Source: Sphingomonas palustris (GTDB lineage Bacteria; Pseudomonadota; Alphaproteobacteria; Sphingomonadales; Sphingomonadaceae). From it: a stretch of 64,000 nucleotides of DNA. The notes under the pieces are model-generated. The model did no database searches, was not told the DNA's origin, and saw nothing but the letters and a program-made list of their open reading frames with translations. The stretch spans positions 62,001-126,000 of the forward strand of contig JAMFSI010000110.1 of assembly GCA_026225215.1 (NCBI GenBank), written 5' to 3'. Within the stretch, counting starts at the first letter, position 1, and each line of letters begins with the position of its first letter. Below are positions 29,458 through 39,184 of the stretch, piece after piece. The position numbers and the translations under genes are program-made.

Positions 29458-30813
29458 ATGACGGAAACATTCGCCCTATCCCGGCGCGGCATTCTAGGCG
29501 GCGGCAGCGCCCTGCTCGCGTCTGCCGCACTCGGACGTTCGGCATCGGCCACGCCGATAGTGACGCCCGCCGCCCGCGCCTTCCCCAAAAACTTCCTGTG
29601 GGGCACCGCCACCGCCGGCCATCAGGTCGAAGGCAACAACATCGCTTCCGACATGTGGCTGCTGGAGCACGTTCGCCCGACAATCTTTACCGAACCTTCG
29701 GGCGATGCCTGCGACAGCTTGAACCGTTGGGAAGAAGATCTCGACATCATGCAGGCGCTTGGGCTCAACGCCTATCGCTTCTCCGTGGAGTGGTCGCGCA
29801 TAGAACCCGAGCCCGGCGCGTTTTCCAGCGCCTATCTCGATCATTATGCCCGCATCATCGAGGGGTGCCATAAGCGCGGTCTCGCTCCCGTTGTCACCTT
29901 CAACCATTTCAGCGTGCCGGCGTGGTTCGCCGCCCGCGGGCATTTCGGCGCCAATGACGGCGCAGCGCTGTTCGGGCGGTATTGCGACAGGGTGGCGCGG
30001 CGTCTGGCCTCGGGAATGGCCTATGCCATGACGCTGAATGAGCCGAACGCTGCCGCGCAATTGCATTGGGTCAAGCTTCCCGAGGCTTTCGGAGGCGCGA
30101 TGCGCGCCATGTATGCCGCCGCCGCGCAAGCGATGGGCTCGCCCGCTTTCGCCAATACCACTTTTCAGAATTCCGACGCCTCGGACAAGCTCATCGCCGC
30201 GCATATTGAAGGGTTTCAGGCGATCAAGGCCGCGCGTTCGGACTTGCCTGTCGGGGTTGGCCTGTCACTCGATGATGATCAGACGCAGGGCTCGACTGTC
30301 GTGCGGGATGCCAAGCGCCTATCTGTTTACGCGCCCTGGTTCGCGGTGACCCGCACCCATGGCGACTACATCGGCGTCCAGAATTACGGCCGCCGCGTCT
30401 ACGATGCCAATGGCCAGATTCCGCCGCCGCCGGGCAGCGGCGCGAGCGGCCGGGAAAACCTGCCGGAAGCTCTTGGAAATGCCGTGCGCTATGCCCATGA
30501 GCAGACGGCCAAACCGGTACTCGTCACCGAGAATGGTATTTCGGCGGCCGATGACGCTGTTCGTCAGCGCTATATTCCGCGCGCCATTGCCGGCCTGCAC
30601 GCGGCGATCGCCGACGGTGTGCCGGTGCTGGGCTATATCCACTGGTCCCTGCTCGACAATTTCGAGTGGTTTTCAGGGTATCGCGAGCAGTTTGGCCTGG
30701 TCGCGCTCGACCGCACAACGTTCCAGCGCACCGTGAAACCCAGCGCCCATGTTTTGGAAGCGATCGCGCGCGCCAACGGACTCCGCGCGGAACAGCTGGG
30801 AGATTCTGTGTGA
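29458..30813 (+). CDS. GH1 beta-glucosidase-like enzyme with Tat-type signal
   Basis: LSRRGILGGGSALLASAALG signal; FLWGTATAGHQVEG; TLNEPN acid/base and VTENGI nucleophile motifs. Confidence 0.92.
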   Translation: MTETFALSRRGILGGGSALLASAALGRSASATPIVTPAARAFPKNFLWGTATAGHQVEGNNIASDMWLLEHVRPTIFTEPSGDACDSLNRWEEDLDIMQALGLNAYRFSVEWSRIEPEPGAFSSAYLDHYARIIEGCHKRGLAPVVTFNHFSVPAWFAARGHFGANDGAALFGRYCDRVARRLASGMAYAMTLNEPNAAAQLHWVKLPEAFGGAMRAMYAAAAQAMGSPAFANTTFQNSDASDKLIAAHIEGFQAIKAARSDLPVGVGLSLDDDQTQGSTVVRDAKRLSVYAPWFAVTRTHGDYIGVQNYGRRVYDANGQIPPPPGSGASGRENLPEALGNAVRYAHEQTAKPVLVTENGISAADDAVRQRYIPRAIAGLHAAIADGVPVLGYIHWSLLDNFEWFSGYREQFGLVALDRTTFQRTVKPSAHVLEAIARANGLRAEQLGDSV

Positions 30814-30815
30814 GA

Positions 30816-30850
30816 GTCTGCCCCGAAACTCCCGTTCCGGGGCAGATTTT
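30816..30850 (+). terminator. Intrinsic terminator after GH1 gene
   Basis: TCTGCCCCG-AAACTCCCGTT-CCGGGGCAGATTTT. Confidence 0.7.
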
Positions 30851-30884
30851 AAGGCTGGCTTTGCGGGACGTCGCTTGATCCAAA

Positions 30885-30917
30885 AACGAACACCGCGTTT
30901 GCGGCATTCGGTGTTCA
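30885..30917 (-). terminator. Intrinsic terminator of M20 peptidase gene
   Basis: Minus strand GAACACCG...CGGTGTTCGTTTTT. Confidence 0.7.
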
Positions 30918-32372
30918 CTTCTTGTCGGTGTAGTCGAGCGGCGGCTTGCGATCACCAAGCAGGGGGCGATAGATAAAATCCGACCCTTGGCGTTGAGTCA
31001 ATTCCGCCTTGGCCGCCGCCAGTGCATCGGGGCTCAGAAACAGCTCAGCACCGGTTAGGGCCAAGGTTTTCGCTGCAACGATTGCACCTTTGACGCCAAT
31101 GCTCGTGCCGCTGGCGGACGCGGCTTGCCAGGTATGGGGGCTAGTGCCCGATATCCAGGTCGCGGTTCCCAGCGAACTGGTGGGCACCGTCCAGCTTATG
31201 TCGCCCACGTCCGATGATGCGGGAACCTTGTGTCCCTGTTCGTATGGAGCAACCTCTTCCGGGCTGGATTTTACGCGCTGCGCCGGCAATGTCGCGGCAA
31301 TAGTCGCAGCATAGGCGGCCTCTTGCGGGGTGTAGCTGAACCCGCCCACTCTCTTCAGATTGGCATAGACGATACGGCCCAAAGTATCATTCGGCAGATC
31401 GCCATAGCTACCGCCGACGACTTCGACGGATACGCTGGTGCCGGTCGCCAGCGCCGCGCCCTGGGCGGCTTTTTGCACGCGATCCCATACATCTTGCGTG
31501 ATGGCCGGGTCATAATTGCGGACGTAATAGAAGCTCTCCGCGTGAGCCGGCACGATATTGGGCTGGTCGCCGCCATCGGTGATAACGTAGTGTATGCGCG
31601 TTCCCTCCGGGACATGCTGGCGCATGAAGTTGACCGAAACATCATGAATTTCAACCGCGTCCAGGGCCGAACGACCGCGCTCGGGTGCGACAGCGGCGTG
31701 AGAGGCAATGCCCTTGAAGCGGAACTTTCCCGAGATCACCGAAAGCAACTGAGCCTGAGAAGCGGTGTTGGCGTCGCCCGGGTGCCAGCTTAAAACAGCA
31801 TCGACATCCTTGAGCAGCCCGTCGCGAACGAAATAGACCTTGGAAAAACCGCCTTCCTCAGCCGGGCTGCCATAAAGCCGGATCGTGCCCTTGATATGGT
31901 TTTGGTCCAGCCATTGCTTGAGCGCAATTGCCGCGGTCACCGATGCCGCACCCAGCAAATTATGTCCGCAGGCATGACCGGCGATGGCGCCCAGCGATTT
32001 CTGTTCGGGAATGGCCGCCTGGGACAGACCGGGCAAAGCATCGAATTCAGCCAGCAATGCAATCACCGGGCCGCCTGATCCGGAGCTGGCAAGAAAAGCG
32101 GTCGGGATGCCGGAAATACCTGGCTCAACATGGAAGCCCGCATCGTGCAGAGCCTTTTGCAGCTCTGCCGAACTCTTGGTCTCCTTGAAGCCGATCTCGG
32201 CATAATTCCACACGTCATGGGCAATGGTGGAGAGTTTCGGGCTGAGGGCATCGACCGAAGCCTCCAGTTTCTCGGCTTCGGCATCGGAGAGCGGCTTGGC
32301 GGAGACCGGCGCCGTGCCGGCCAGCAGCAGGATCGGCAGCAGCAAGGGGCGGAGGACGGAAATGGAACGCAT
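30915..32372 (-). CDS. Secreted M20 family amidohydrolase (AbgB-like)
   Basis: Signal peptide; HDVWNYAEIGFKETKSSAEL; AEFDALPGLSQ; GHACGHNLLG; YGSPAEEGG. Confidence 0.85.
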   Translation of the reverse strand: MRSISVLRPLLLPILLLAGTAPVSAKPLSDAEAEKLEASVDALSPKLSTIAHDVWNYAEIGFKETKSSAELQKALHDAGFHVEPGISGIPTAFLASSGSGGPVIALLAEFDALPGLSQAAIPEQKSLGAIAGHACGHNLLGAASVTAAIALKQWLDQNHIKGTIRLYGSPAEEGGFSKVYFVRDGLLKDVDAVLSWHPGDANTASQAQLLSVISGKFRFKGIASHAAVAPERGRSALDAVEIHDVSVNFMRQHVPEGTRIHYVITDGGDQPNIVPAHAESFYYVRNYDPAITQDVWDRVQKAAQGAALATGTSVSVEVVGGSYGDLPNDTLGRIVYANLKRVGGFSYTPQEAAYAATIAATLPAQRVKSSPEEVAPYEQGHKVPASSDVGDISWTVPTSSLGTATWISGTSPHTWQAASASGTSIGVKGAIVAAKTLALTGAELFLSPDALAAAKAELTQRQGSDFIYRPLLGDRKPPLDYTDKK

Positions 32373-32405
32373 GGGTTATTCTCGATTCTGAAGGGGTGGA
32401 GAGGG

Positions 32406-33646
32406 TCAATCGACTGAGCAGCGCGGCGTGATGGGTTGGCTGGCGAGCAAGCGCTTGGCGAAGGGCACCGAATCTTCGAGCGACAAATTGACCGTGCCGC
32501 TGTGATCATGGCCGGGGTAGAGATGGCCCTCCACCACCGTCCCGGCGGCACAGGCATCCTTGACCAGCGCGCGCTGACCCGGCGCGCCCGGATCCTCGCT
32601 GCCGATGCTGACGAACACCGGTTGGGCGAACTTCAGGGTCGGAAAGCGCTGCCAACTGTTCCACCAAGCCGCCAGTCGGGCATGGGCGCCAGGTTGCAAC
32701 GCGTTGGCGGGGGTCAGCCCTTCAAGGTCGACATCGGCTTCGAGCGGGATGACGCAGGTGCTGCGCGCATGTTCGAACAGCGCTTCGCCACGCGGCTTGA
32801 AGATTTCCGCCGGTTTTAGCGACGGATCGATCTGTTGCGCGGCCAGCACCGAATAATATTGATAAGCGATGGTATCATCGACTTTGTTCGGATCGGCCGG
32901 CGGCCGCTGCAGCGGATAGGGCGGTGTATACATCGCCCCGGTGGAGACGGCGCCGAGCAGATGCAGCTCATGCGCGTAGGCTGGCGCATAGCCCAGTGCC
33001 GCGATCACCGTCGCCCCGCCCTGCGACTGCCCGACCAGCACAATCCGGTTTGACAGTAATGGTCGGTTCGACAGCGAGGGTTGCAGCTTGAATGCCGCCC
33101 GCACGCTGTCCAGCGTGGTATAGGCATTGGAGCGGTGTTCAGCGCCGGATTTGGCCCCGGCACGCCCACGCCCTGATAATCGGTTGCCACGACGGCAAAG
33201 CCCTCATCGAGCCAGCGATTCAGATAAGCGACATCGCGGTAAGCCCGCCCGGCCCAGGATGGGGCACAGCCATCGGCGACGCCAAGCGTACCATGGGCCC
33301 AGGCCACGACTGGCCAGCCACCGGCGGGTGGTTTGCCTTTGGGGATGAAAACAGCGCCCGATACAACGATCGGCGCAGACCCTCCCACCCCGTCAGTCGA
33401 GCTGTAGAGAATGCGGATATTCTCTTGCGCTTCGCTCAGCGATGCTTCGCGGGGAAGTGGTTCGCTGCGCAGCAATTGCCCCGGCTGTCCGGGAATATCG
33501 GCATCCCAGACATAGAAGGATGACAGGGAGCGATCGCCCTGTGCGTCGTCGATGGCGGGTCTATGTATTCCTGTCTGCGCTTGCGCTGCAGAGCCCATCA
33601 GGGCGGCAACCATCATGCCAGCGCATATCCTCTGTAACCAGTTCAT
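32406..33646 (-). pseudogene. Secreted alpha/beta hydrolase (lipase-like), frameshifted near 33134
   Basis: N-terminal part (33646 down, MNWLQRICAGMMVAALMGSAAQAQ...FAVVATDYQGVGVPGPNPALNT) continues in a different frame (NAYTTLDSVRAAFKL...GQSQGGATVIAALGYAPAYAHEL...). One missing C in AACACC(C)GCTCC restores NTRSNAYTTLDSV. Confidence 0.8.
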
Positions 33647-33771
33647 CCCGCAACCTCCAACTGGGGGCAAGGCTGGCCAATCGGCCGCTTCACCCGGTGC
33701 CTCCAGGAGGATGCAAGTCTCAGGCCAATGACGTTAAGCCCGAAAAGCAGCCGACTTCAGCAACATATACC

Positions 33772-33786
33772 ATGCTGCATTGCGCA
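33772..33786 (+). promoter_or_regulatory. Candidate enhancer (UAS) for sigma-54 activator
   Basis: ATGCTGCATTGCGCA resembles TGCTGCAATTGCACCA at 39106-39153 (one deletion); about 90 bp upstream of sigma-54-like promoter 33873. Confidence 0.4.
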
Positions 33787-33872
33787 AAATCCCGCAGCCC
33801 GCTGGTGAATACTCCGCAGCATGAGGCAGCCCTGCCCATCAGGCCGCGCGCGATCACGGCGAATGCGGCGCT

Positions 33873-33887
33873 TGGCATGGTCCCTGC
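33873..33887 (+). promoter_or_regulatory. Candidate sigma-54 promoter for TonB receptor 2
   Basis: TGGCATGGTCCCTGC; GG-N10-GC spacing; about 80 nt before ATG 33968. Confidence 0.5.
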
Positions 33888-33967
33888 GTAGCGGGCGCCG
33901 TTCGGATCAATTCCGATTGCATTGCATCGTCGGCCGATTGCCCTCGAGCATTCCACAGGGGAAAATT

Positions 33968-36274
33968 ATGTTCGCCAGATATACGACCGTTGCTTTGATG
34001 ATGGTTAGTACCGCGTGGCCTGCGCTGACTTATGCGCAACAGGCCGCGCCGGCTGCTGCCACCGATGCCAGCTCTTCCTCCAGCACCGATCAATCCGGCA
34101 ACGGCACCGGCACCGGCAACGGCGACATCGTCGTCACCGCGCTCCGCCGCGCAACCCGGCTGGAACAAACCCCGGCAGCCATTACCTCGCTCAGCAACGA
34201 CGCCATTCAGCAGAACAACATCACCGATCTTTCGGACCTTCAGCAAGTCGTCCCGGGCCTTGTGGCTACCAGCCAGGGTGCTGGCCTGAACGAACTCAGT
34301 CTGCGGGGTGTCCGCAGCAGCGCCGGCGACCAATTGGTGGGGCTTTATTATGACGAAACCCCCCTGAACGCTCCTCCTGGAACGACGACGGCGCAGGCAT
34401 CTGCGCAAAGCGACGTTGATTTTTTTGATATTTCACGGGTAGAAGTGCTGCGTGGACCGCAAGGCACACTGTATGGCGCCGGCGCAGCGGGGGGCGCGAT
34501 CAAGCTGATCACTAACAAGCCGGATCTCGAACATCTCGGCGGCACGATCGACCTTACCGGCAGCACCATCGACCATAGCGCCCAAGGCTATCAGGCCAAT
34601 GGCGAGATCAACATTCCGCTGATTCAAGACAAGCTGGCAGTGCGTGTGGTGGCCTATCGCCGGTATACGCCGGGCTATATCGACAACTCTCACCTTGGCC
34701 TGAACCATGTGAACAGCGATGCGGCTACAGGGGGGCGAGTGCTGGTGCGCTACCAGCCGGTTTCCGCCGTCACCTTGGACTTCTCGGCGCATTTCGGTTA
34801 TGAAAACGGCAAGGGCGATCCGCTCTGGGCGCCGTCTCAGGGCCTCTATCAGTCAGCAGATCTGGTTTTGCTGAAGTTCAGAGACAAAAACCGTTTCTAC
34901 AACTTCACGGGGAATTTCGATCTGGGTTTCGCGAAGCTGACCGCGACAACATCCTATCAGGACCGCAATCTGCTGCAGACGCGCGATCCCAATCCGTTGT
35001 TCGCACGCACCTTCAATCCGGCAATCGCCGCCGCCGGGGGACACCTTGGCACGCCCTACGCATTGCCGGTCGAGTACTACCAACCCCAGGACATCGAAGA
35101 CCTGACCTCGGAAGTTCGCTTGTCATCCGAAGGAAACGGTCCCTTCACATGGACGATCGGCGGATATTACGAGGATCGGCATTCTCATCTCACTTCGGAT
35201 ATAGCCAATGTGGCCAACCCGAGCATTGGCTACAATCCGAATTCCGACACCCTGCTGTTCGTGCGCCATGTCGTGGACGATCGCATTCAGAAAGCAGTAT
35301 TCGGGGAACTGGCGTACACCTTATTCCACAATCTGACAGCGACGGGCGGCATCCGTTACTACGACTATCACAATACCGTGGGCGGTGATCGCACTTACAG
35401 CAATCCCGCCTACCCCGCCAACGCTGCATTCTTTGGCGCCTTGCTGCCCTTCACGGCTTATAATTCGCGCGACAACGGCCTGCTCTATCGGGGAAATCTC
35501 AGCTGGCAGGCCGATCACCATCTGCTGTTCTATTTCAATGCGGCATCGGGATATCGGCCCGGCGGCGTGAACCAGCCGATCGGCAGCGTTACCAATCTGC
35601 CCTACAATCCCGACAGTGTCTGGACTTATGAGGCCGGCGCCAAGGCAAGCTATCTGGGCGGTCGGCTGGAAGCCAACGTCGCGCTTTATCGCACCGACTG
35701 GTCCAACATGCAGATCAACCTGAACAGCGGCAGCTTTTCCTTCATCGGCAACGCCGGTTCGGCCCGGCTGCAAGGGCTGGAAGCGGAGTTGCATTTCGAG
35801 CCAGCCAGGGGCTGGTCCTTCGACACCGCCCTGACCACATCGTCGAACAAGCTGACTTCCGATCAGATTTTCAACGTTGCGAGTGTCGTTGGCAGTGCCT
35901 CGGGCAAGGCCGGCGACCGCGTGCCGAACGTCCCCGATGGCACGGTGGATTTTTCCAGCACGTATGAATGGGGGATCGGCAATGGGCTGAAGGCGCAGGT
36001 TCACGGCAACGTCAGCTACATCGGCAACTCCTACAGCGCCTTCAATCCGGGAACCAGTGCGGCTGTAGCCGGCTATTACAAGATCGGCGATTATGCCGTC
36101 GCCGGCGCCCGCATCGGGGTGAAAGGACCGAGTTGGTCGGCCGCTGTGTTCGGCAGCAATCTCTTCGACGGGAAAGGAAAAATCTCTGCTGCCAATACGC
36201 TGGGCGGTGTGACCGAGACGGTCCTCACCGTTCAGCCGCGGACTATCGGGATCAATCTGACCAAGAGCTTCTGA
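33968..36274 (+). CDS. TonB-dependent receptor 2
   Basis: MFARYTTVALMMVSTAWPALTYAQQ; DIVVTALRRATRLEQTPAAIT; VEVLRGPQGTLYGAGAAGGAIKLIT; terminal ...INLTKSF. Confidence 0.93.
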   Translation: MFARYTTVALMMVSTAWPALTYAQQAAPAAATDASSSSSTDQSGNGTGTGNGDIVVTALRRATRLEQTPAAITSLSNDAIQQNNITDLSDLQQVVPGLVATSQGAGLNELSLRGVRSSAGDQLVGLYYDETPLNAPPGTTTAQASAQSDVDFFDISRVEVLRGPQGTLYGAGAAGGAIKLITNKPDLEHLGGTIDLTGSTIDHSAQGYQANGEINIPLIQDKLAVRVVAYRRYTPGYIDNSHLGLNHVNSDAATGGRVLVRYQPVSAVTLDFSAHFGYENGKGDPLWAPSQGLYQSADLVLLKFRDKNRFYNFTGNFDLGFAKLTATTSYQDRNLLQTRDPNPLFARTFNPAIAAAGGHLGTPYALPVEYYQPQDIEDLTSEVRLSSEGNGPFTWTIGGYYEDRHSHLTSDIANVANPSIGYNPNSDTLLFVRHVVDDRIQKAVFGELAYTLFHNLTATGGIRYYDYHNTVGGDRTYSNPAYPANAAFFGALLPFTAYNSRDNGLLYRGNLSWQADHHLLFYFNAASGYRPGGVNQPIGSVTNLPYNPDSVWTYEAGAKASYLGGRLEANVALYRTDWSNMQINLNSGSFSFIGNAGSARLQGLEAELHFEPARGWSFDTALTTSSNKLTSDQIFNVASVVGSASGKAGDRVPNVPDGTVDFSSTYEWGIGNGLKAQVHGNVSYIGNSYSAFNPGTSAAVAGYYKIGDYAVAGARIGVKGPSWSAAVFGSNLFDGKGKISAANTLGGVTETVLTVQPRTIGINLTKSF

Positions 36275-36299
36275 TATAATTCTTTTCTAAGCAAGACTA

Positions 36300-36340
36300 A
36301 TGAAGCTGCCGCCCGCATTTGCGGATGGCAGCTTCATTTT
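36300..36340 (+). terminator. Intrinsic terminator after TonB receptor 2
   Basis: ATGAAGCTGCC-GCCCGCATTTGCGGAT-GGCAGCTTCATTTT. Confidence 0.75.
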
Positions 36341-36407
36341 GCGAAAGTATCTTCTACTCCGCTCAATACATAGTGACGCAAACCACTTTACCCAGGATTG
36401 CACTTAT

Positions 36408-36444
36408 AGCGTCTGATCCGAAATTGAGTTTCAGATCAGACGCT
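36408..36444. repeat. Inverted repeat AGCGTCTGATC/GATCAGACGCT
   Basis: AGCGTCTGATC-CGAAATTGAGTTTCA-GATCAGACGCT, 11-bp perfect arms. Confidence 0.8.
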
Positions 36445-36544
36445 GAGACCCAAAGGCGGGTGAAGCTGGTATTGGCCACTGAGAAGAGTTGCTCACCCCC
36501 TCTCCCCAGTGGACGATCAACAAAAATCGATACAATCACCTGGA

Positions 36545-38971
36545 TCAGAACTTGTAGAGCAGCGAAGCTCCCCAGGTGCGCGGGTCGCCATATTGGACAT
36601 CATCGCCCAACACCGCTGCGGCGGATTGCGTAGGCGAATTGACAGCAGCGACCGAAGTAGCGGTGAATGCTGGCAAGGCGTGATTGATATATACCGTGTT
36701 TAGGAAATTATTGACGAACACCGAGGCGCTGAAACGATCGTTGGGTGCGATCCAGGTAATCCGTGCGTTGGCTAGTGTATAAGCCCTATTACCCAGCAGA
36801 TAGCGACCGGGGGTCTGTGCCGGCTGGTCGTTCACATAGTAATATTGATGCGACGTATAGCGCGCATCCGCCTCCAGCTCGATCTTGCCGGCCTTCGCCA
36901 GCGGCAGGGTATAAGTGCCCCGACCGTTCAAGGTCAGATGCGGTGAGCGGACAAACTGATTTCCCGCAAGACTGGCCCCCCCGTTGATCACCTGGAATTG
37001 ATCAAACTTTGTATAAAGGAGGCCCGCCGAACCATCCAGTTTCAGCCGTTCGGTGGGCGCAGCGGTGAGTTCGAACTCCGCGCCATTCGCGTGAGCCTTG
37101 GCTGCGTTTTGCAGATAGGAAACCGAAGTATTCAGCACCTGGGGGTTTGGGCCGACCACGTTGACCTGAACATTGCGGTAATCATAGTGGAAGACAGTGG
37201 CATCGAAGGTCAATTTGCCGTCGAAGAACGTCGATTTGTAGCCGCCTTCGAAGTCGTTCAACCGCTCGGGTGCCACCACGATCAAGGCTGCAGGCACCGC
37301 CGCCGCCGTGTTAAAACCACCCGACTTCACGCCATGAGCGAATTTGAAGTACAGCAGATTGTTACGGTCGATCTTGAACTGCGGGGTGATATCGTAAGTC
37401 AGTGCATCCCAGGTTTTCTTGAGTACATTGGAGAATGTGTTGAGGCCGCCAATCGCTCCGGTATAATTATCCCACCACTGAGAGTAATTGCTCCAGGTCG
37501 CCAAATTAGCATTTGGCCCCGTAGTTGGAGTGGCCGAACGAGCGAAATCGAGCGTCTTGGTCTCGCGGCTCCAGCGCAAACCGCCAGTTAGTTTCAGGGC
37601 ATCGGTGAAGTTGTAAGTAGCGCTACCGAAGGCGGCACCGCTCTCGGCTTTATGCTCATAATCGATCAGGCTGTAAGCGGGAGCGCCAACATAGCCCGAG
37701 GCCGGCACGCTGCCCGCAGGCAAGTCGGCGGCATATGTGTCCGAGTGGATCTTCTCGTTGAAGTAGAACAGCCCCGTGATCCAGGTCAGCTTACCGGTTT
37801 GCGGCGAGGTCAATCGCAGCTCCTGTGTGAACTGGCTGGAATATGCGGCTGTATAACCCTCCGAGACGTTCAGTGGCGTATAGTCGCTGTCGGTTGCGCC
37901 AGCTGTGTCGAAGCGCTCATAGCCGCTGATCGAGGTCAGCGTGGTGCCACCGAGGTGGTAGTTTAGGTGCAGATTGCCGCCGATCTGACGATTATTGCTA
38001 TAAACTGGGCTATTCTCGTCGATATCGTTGATATCGGTCGAGGGGATGTAACCATTTCGGACAACCCCGCTGGCAGCATAGCTGGCGGTGGTCCACAGGT
38101 CACCCCGCGTATCGTATTTGCGATAGTGGAAGCTTAGCAAGGCATCCAGGTTTGTGGCCGGCTGGGCCAGAAGCTGCACGCGGACATTGTCGTCGGTAAT
38201 CCCGTTGCCCTTCTGCCCCGTGTACAGGTTGGTGAAACGACCGTCGCTGTCATCCAAGTGGAACGAGACGCGGGCCGCCAAAGCGTCGGGAACGATGACG
38301 GTGCCGATGCCACCTTCGGCGACCTTGTCGTCGTAGCTGCCGTATTCCAGCTTCACATAGCTGTCCTGATCGGCGGCGAAGGTCGGGCGTTCCGAAATGA
38401 TGTTGATCGCGCCGCCGGTGGTGTTCTTGCCCCACAGCGTGCCCTGCGGTCCGCGCAAAATCTCGACCTGCTGGACATCGAACAACGGCAGACCAGTCGC
38501 ATTCTCGTCCGAGATATACACATCGTCGAGATAAAAGCCCACTGGGCTGGCAAGATCGATTTGCTGCTGCCCGGCGCCGATGCCGCGGATCCACCAGCGC
38601 GGACGGCTGTGCTGGGTGGTGCCGGCCGAGGAATTCGGCGTCTGGGTAAGCAGTTCGGCAGCGGTTCCTCCGCCGAGGTCGTCAGTCCTGAACAACTCCT
38701 TGCTGAACGCGGTGACGGCGCTTGGCACATCCTGCAGGCGTTCCTGGCGGTGCTGCGCGGTCACGACGATATCCGCCGCCCCGGCGCCGTCGGCGGCATT
38801 TGCATCGGCGGCCGCGTTGGTGTCGGCAGCAGCAGCGTTCGACGTAGCGGTGGCGGCAGACGCTTCAGCGCCGGCTGCAAATGCCGGGCTGGTGATCAAA
38901 GCGGCTATCGCGAGCGCGCTGGCTCCAGACGCGACGGTCGTACGGAATAGGTTGGACAAGGATTCCCCCAC
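36545..38971 (-). CDS. TonB-dependent receptor 3
   Basis: DIVVTAQHRQERLQDVPSAVTAF; VEILRGPQGTLWGKNTTGGAINIIS; C-terminal WGASLLYKF. Confidence 0.93.
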   Translation of the reverse strand: MGESLSNLFRTTVASGASALAIAALITSPAFAAGAEASAATATSNAAAADTNAAADANAADGAGAADIVVTAQHRQERLQDVPSAVTAFSKELFRTDDLGGGTAAELLTQTPNSSAGTTQHSRPRWWIRGIGAGQQQIDLASPVGFYLDDVYISDENATGLPLFDVQQVEILRGPQGTLWGKNTTGGAINIISERPTFAADQDSYVKLEYGSYDDKVAEGGIGTVIVPDALAARVSFHLDDSDGRFTNLYTGQKGNGITDDNVRVQLLAQPATNLDALLSFHYRKYDTRGDLWTTASYAASGVVRNGYIPSTDINDIDENSPVYSNNRQIGGNLHLNYHLGGTTLTSISGYERFDTAGATDSDYTPLNVSEGYTAAYSSQFTQELRLTSPQTGKLTWITGLFYFNEKIHSDTYAADLPAGSVPASGYVGAPAYSLIDYEHKAESGAAFGSATYNFTDALKLTGGLRWSRETKTLDFARSATPTTGPNANLATWSNYSQWWDNYTGAIGGLNTFSNVLKKTWDALTYDITPQFKIDRNNLLYFKFAHGVKSGGFNTAAAVPAALIVVAPERLNDFEGGYKSTFFDGKLTFDATVFHYDYRNVQVNVVGPNPQVLNTSVSYLQNAAKAHANGAEFELTAAPTERLKLDGSAGLLYTKFDQFQVINGGASLAGNQFVRSPHLTLNGRGTYTLPLAKAGKIELEADARYTSHQYYYVNDQPAQTPGRYLLGNRAYTLANARITWIAPNDRFSASVFVNNFLNTVYINHALPAFTATSVAAVNSPTQSAAAVLGDDVQYGDPRTWGASLLYKF

Positions 38972-39015
38972 TGGCTTACGGCCGCGGAATGCGCCCGGTC
39001 AACGGCACCTGCATG

Positions 39016-39030
39016 GCAAGCCCCGTGCCA
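39016..39030 (-). promoter_or_regulatory. Candidate sigma-54 promoter for TonB receptor 3
   Basis: Minus strand TTTGGCACGGGGCTTGCCA = TGGCACG-N4-TTGC, exact consensus. Confidence 0.75.
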
Positions 39031-39105
39031 AACCGAAATTTCATTTAAATTTCAGCTAGATATGGCCACGATCCTGAGGATCCTGGTTGCTTGACCGATG
39101 ACCGT

Positions 39106-39153
39106 TGGTGCAATTGCAGCATCGCGTTCCAAGTGAATGCTGCAATTGCACCA
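39106..39153. promoter_or_regulatory. Candidate enhancer: perfect 17-bp inverted repeat
   Basis: TGGTGCAATTGCAGCAT-N14-ATGCTGCAATTGCACCA, about 75-120 bp upstream of sigma-54-like promoter 39016-39030. Confidence 0.65.
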
Positions 39154-39184
39154 GCCCCGCTACTCCGACAACGGCAGTATTCGC

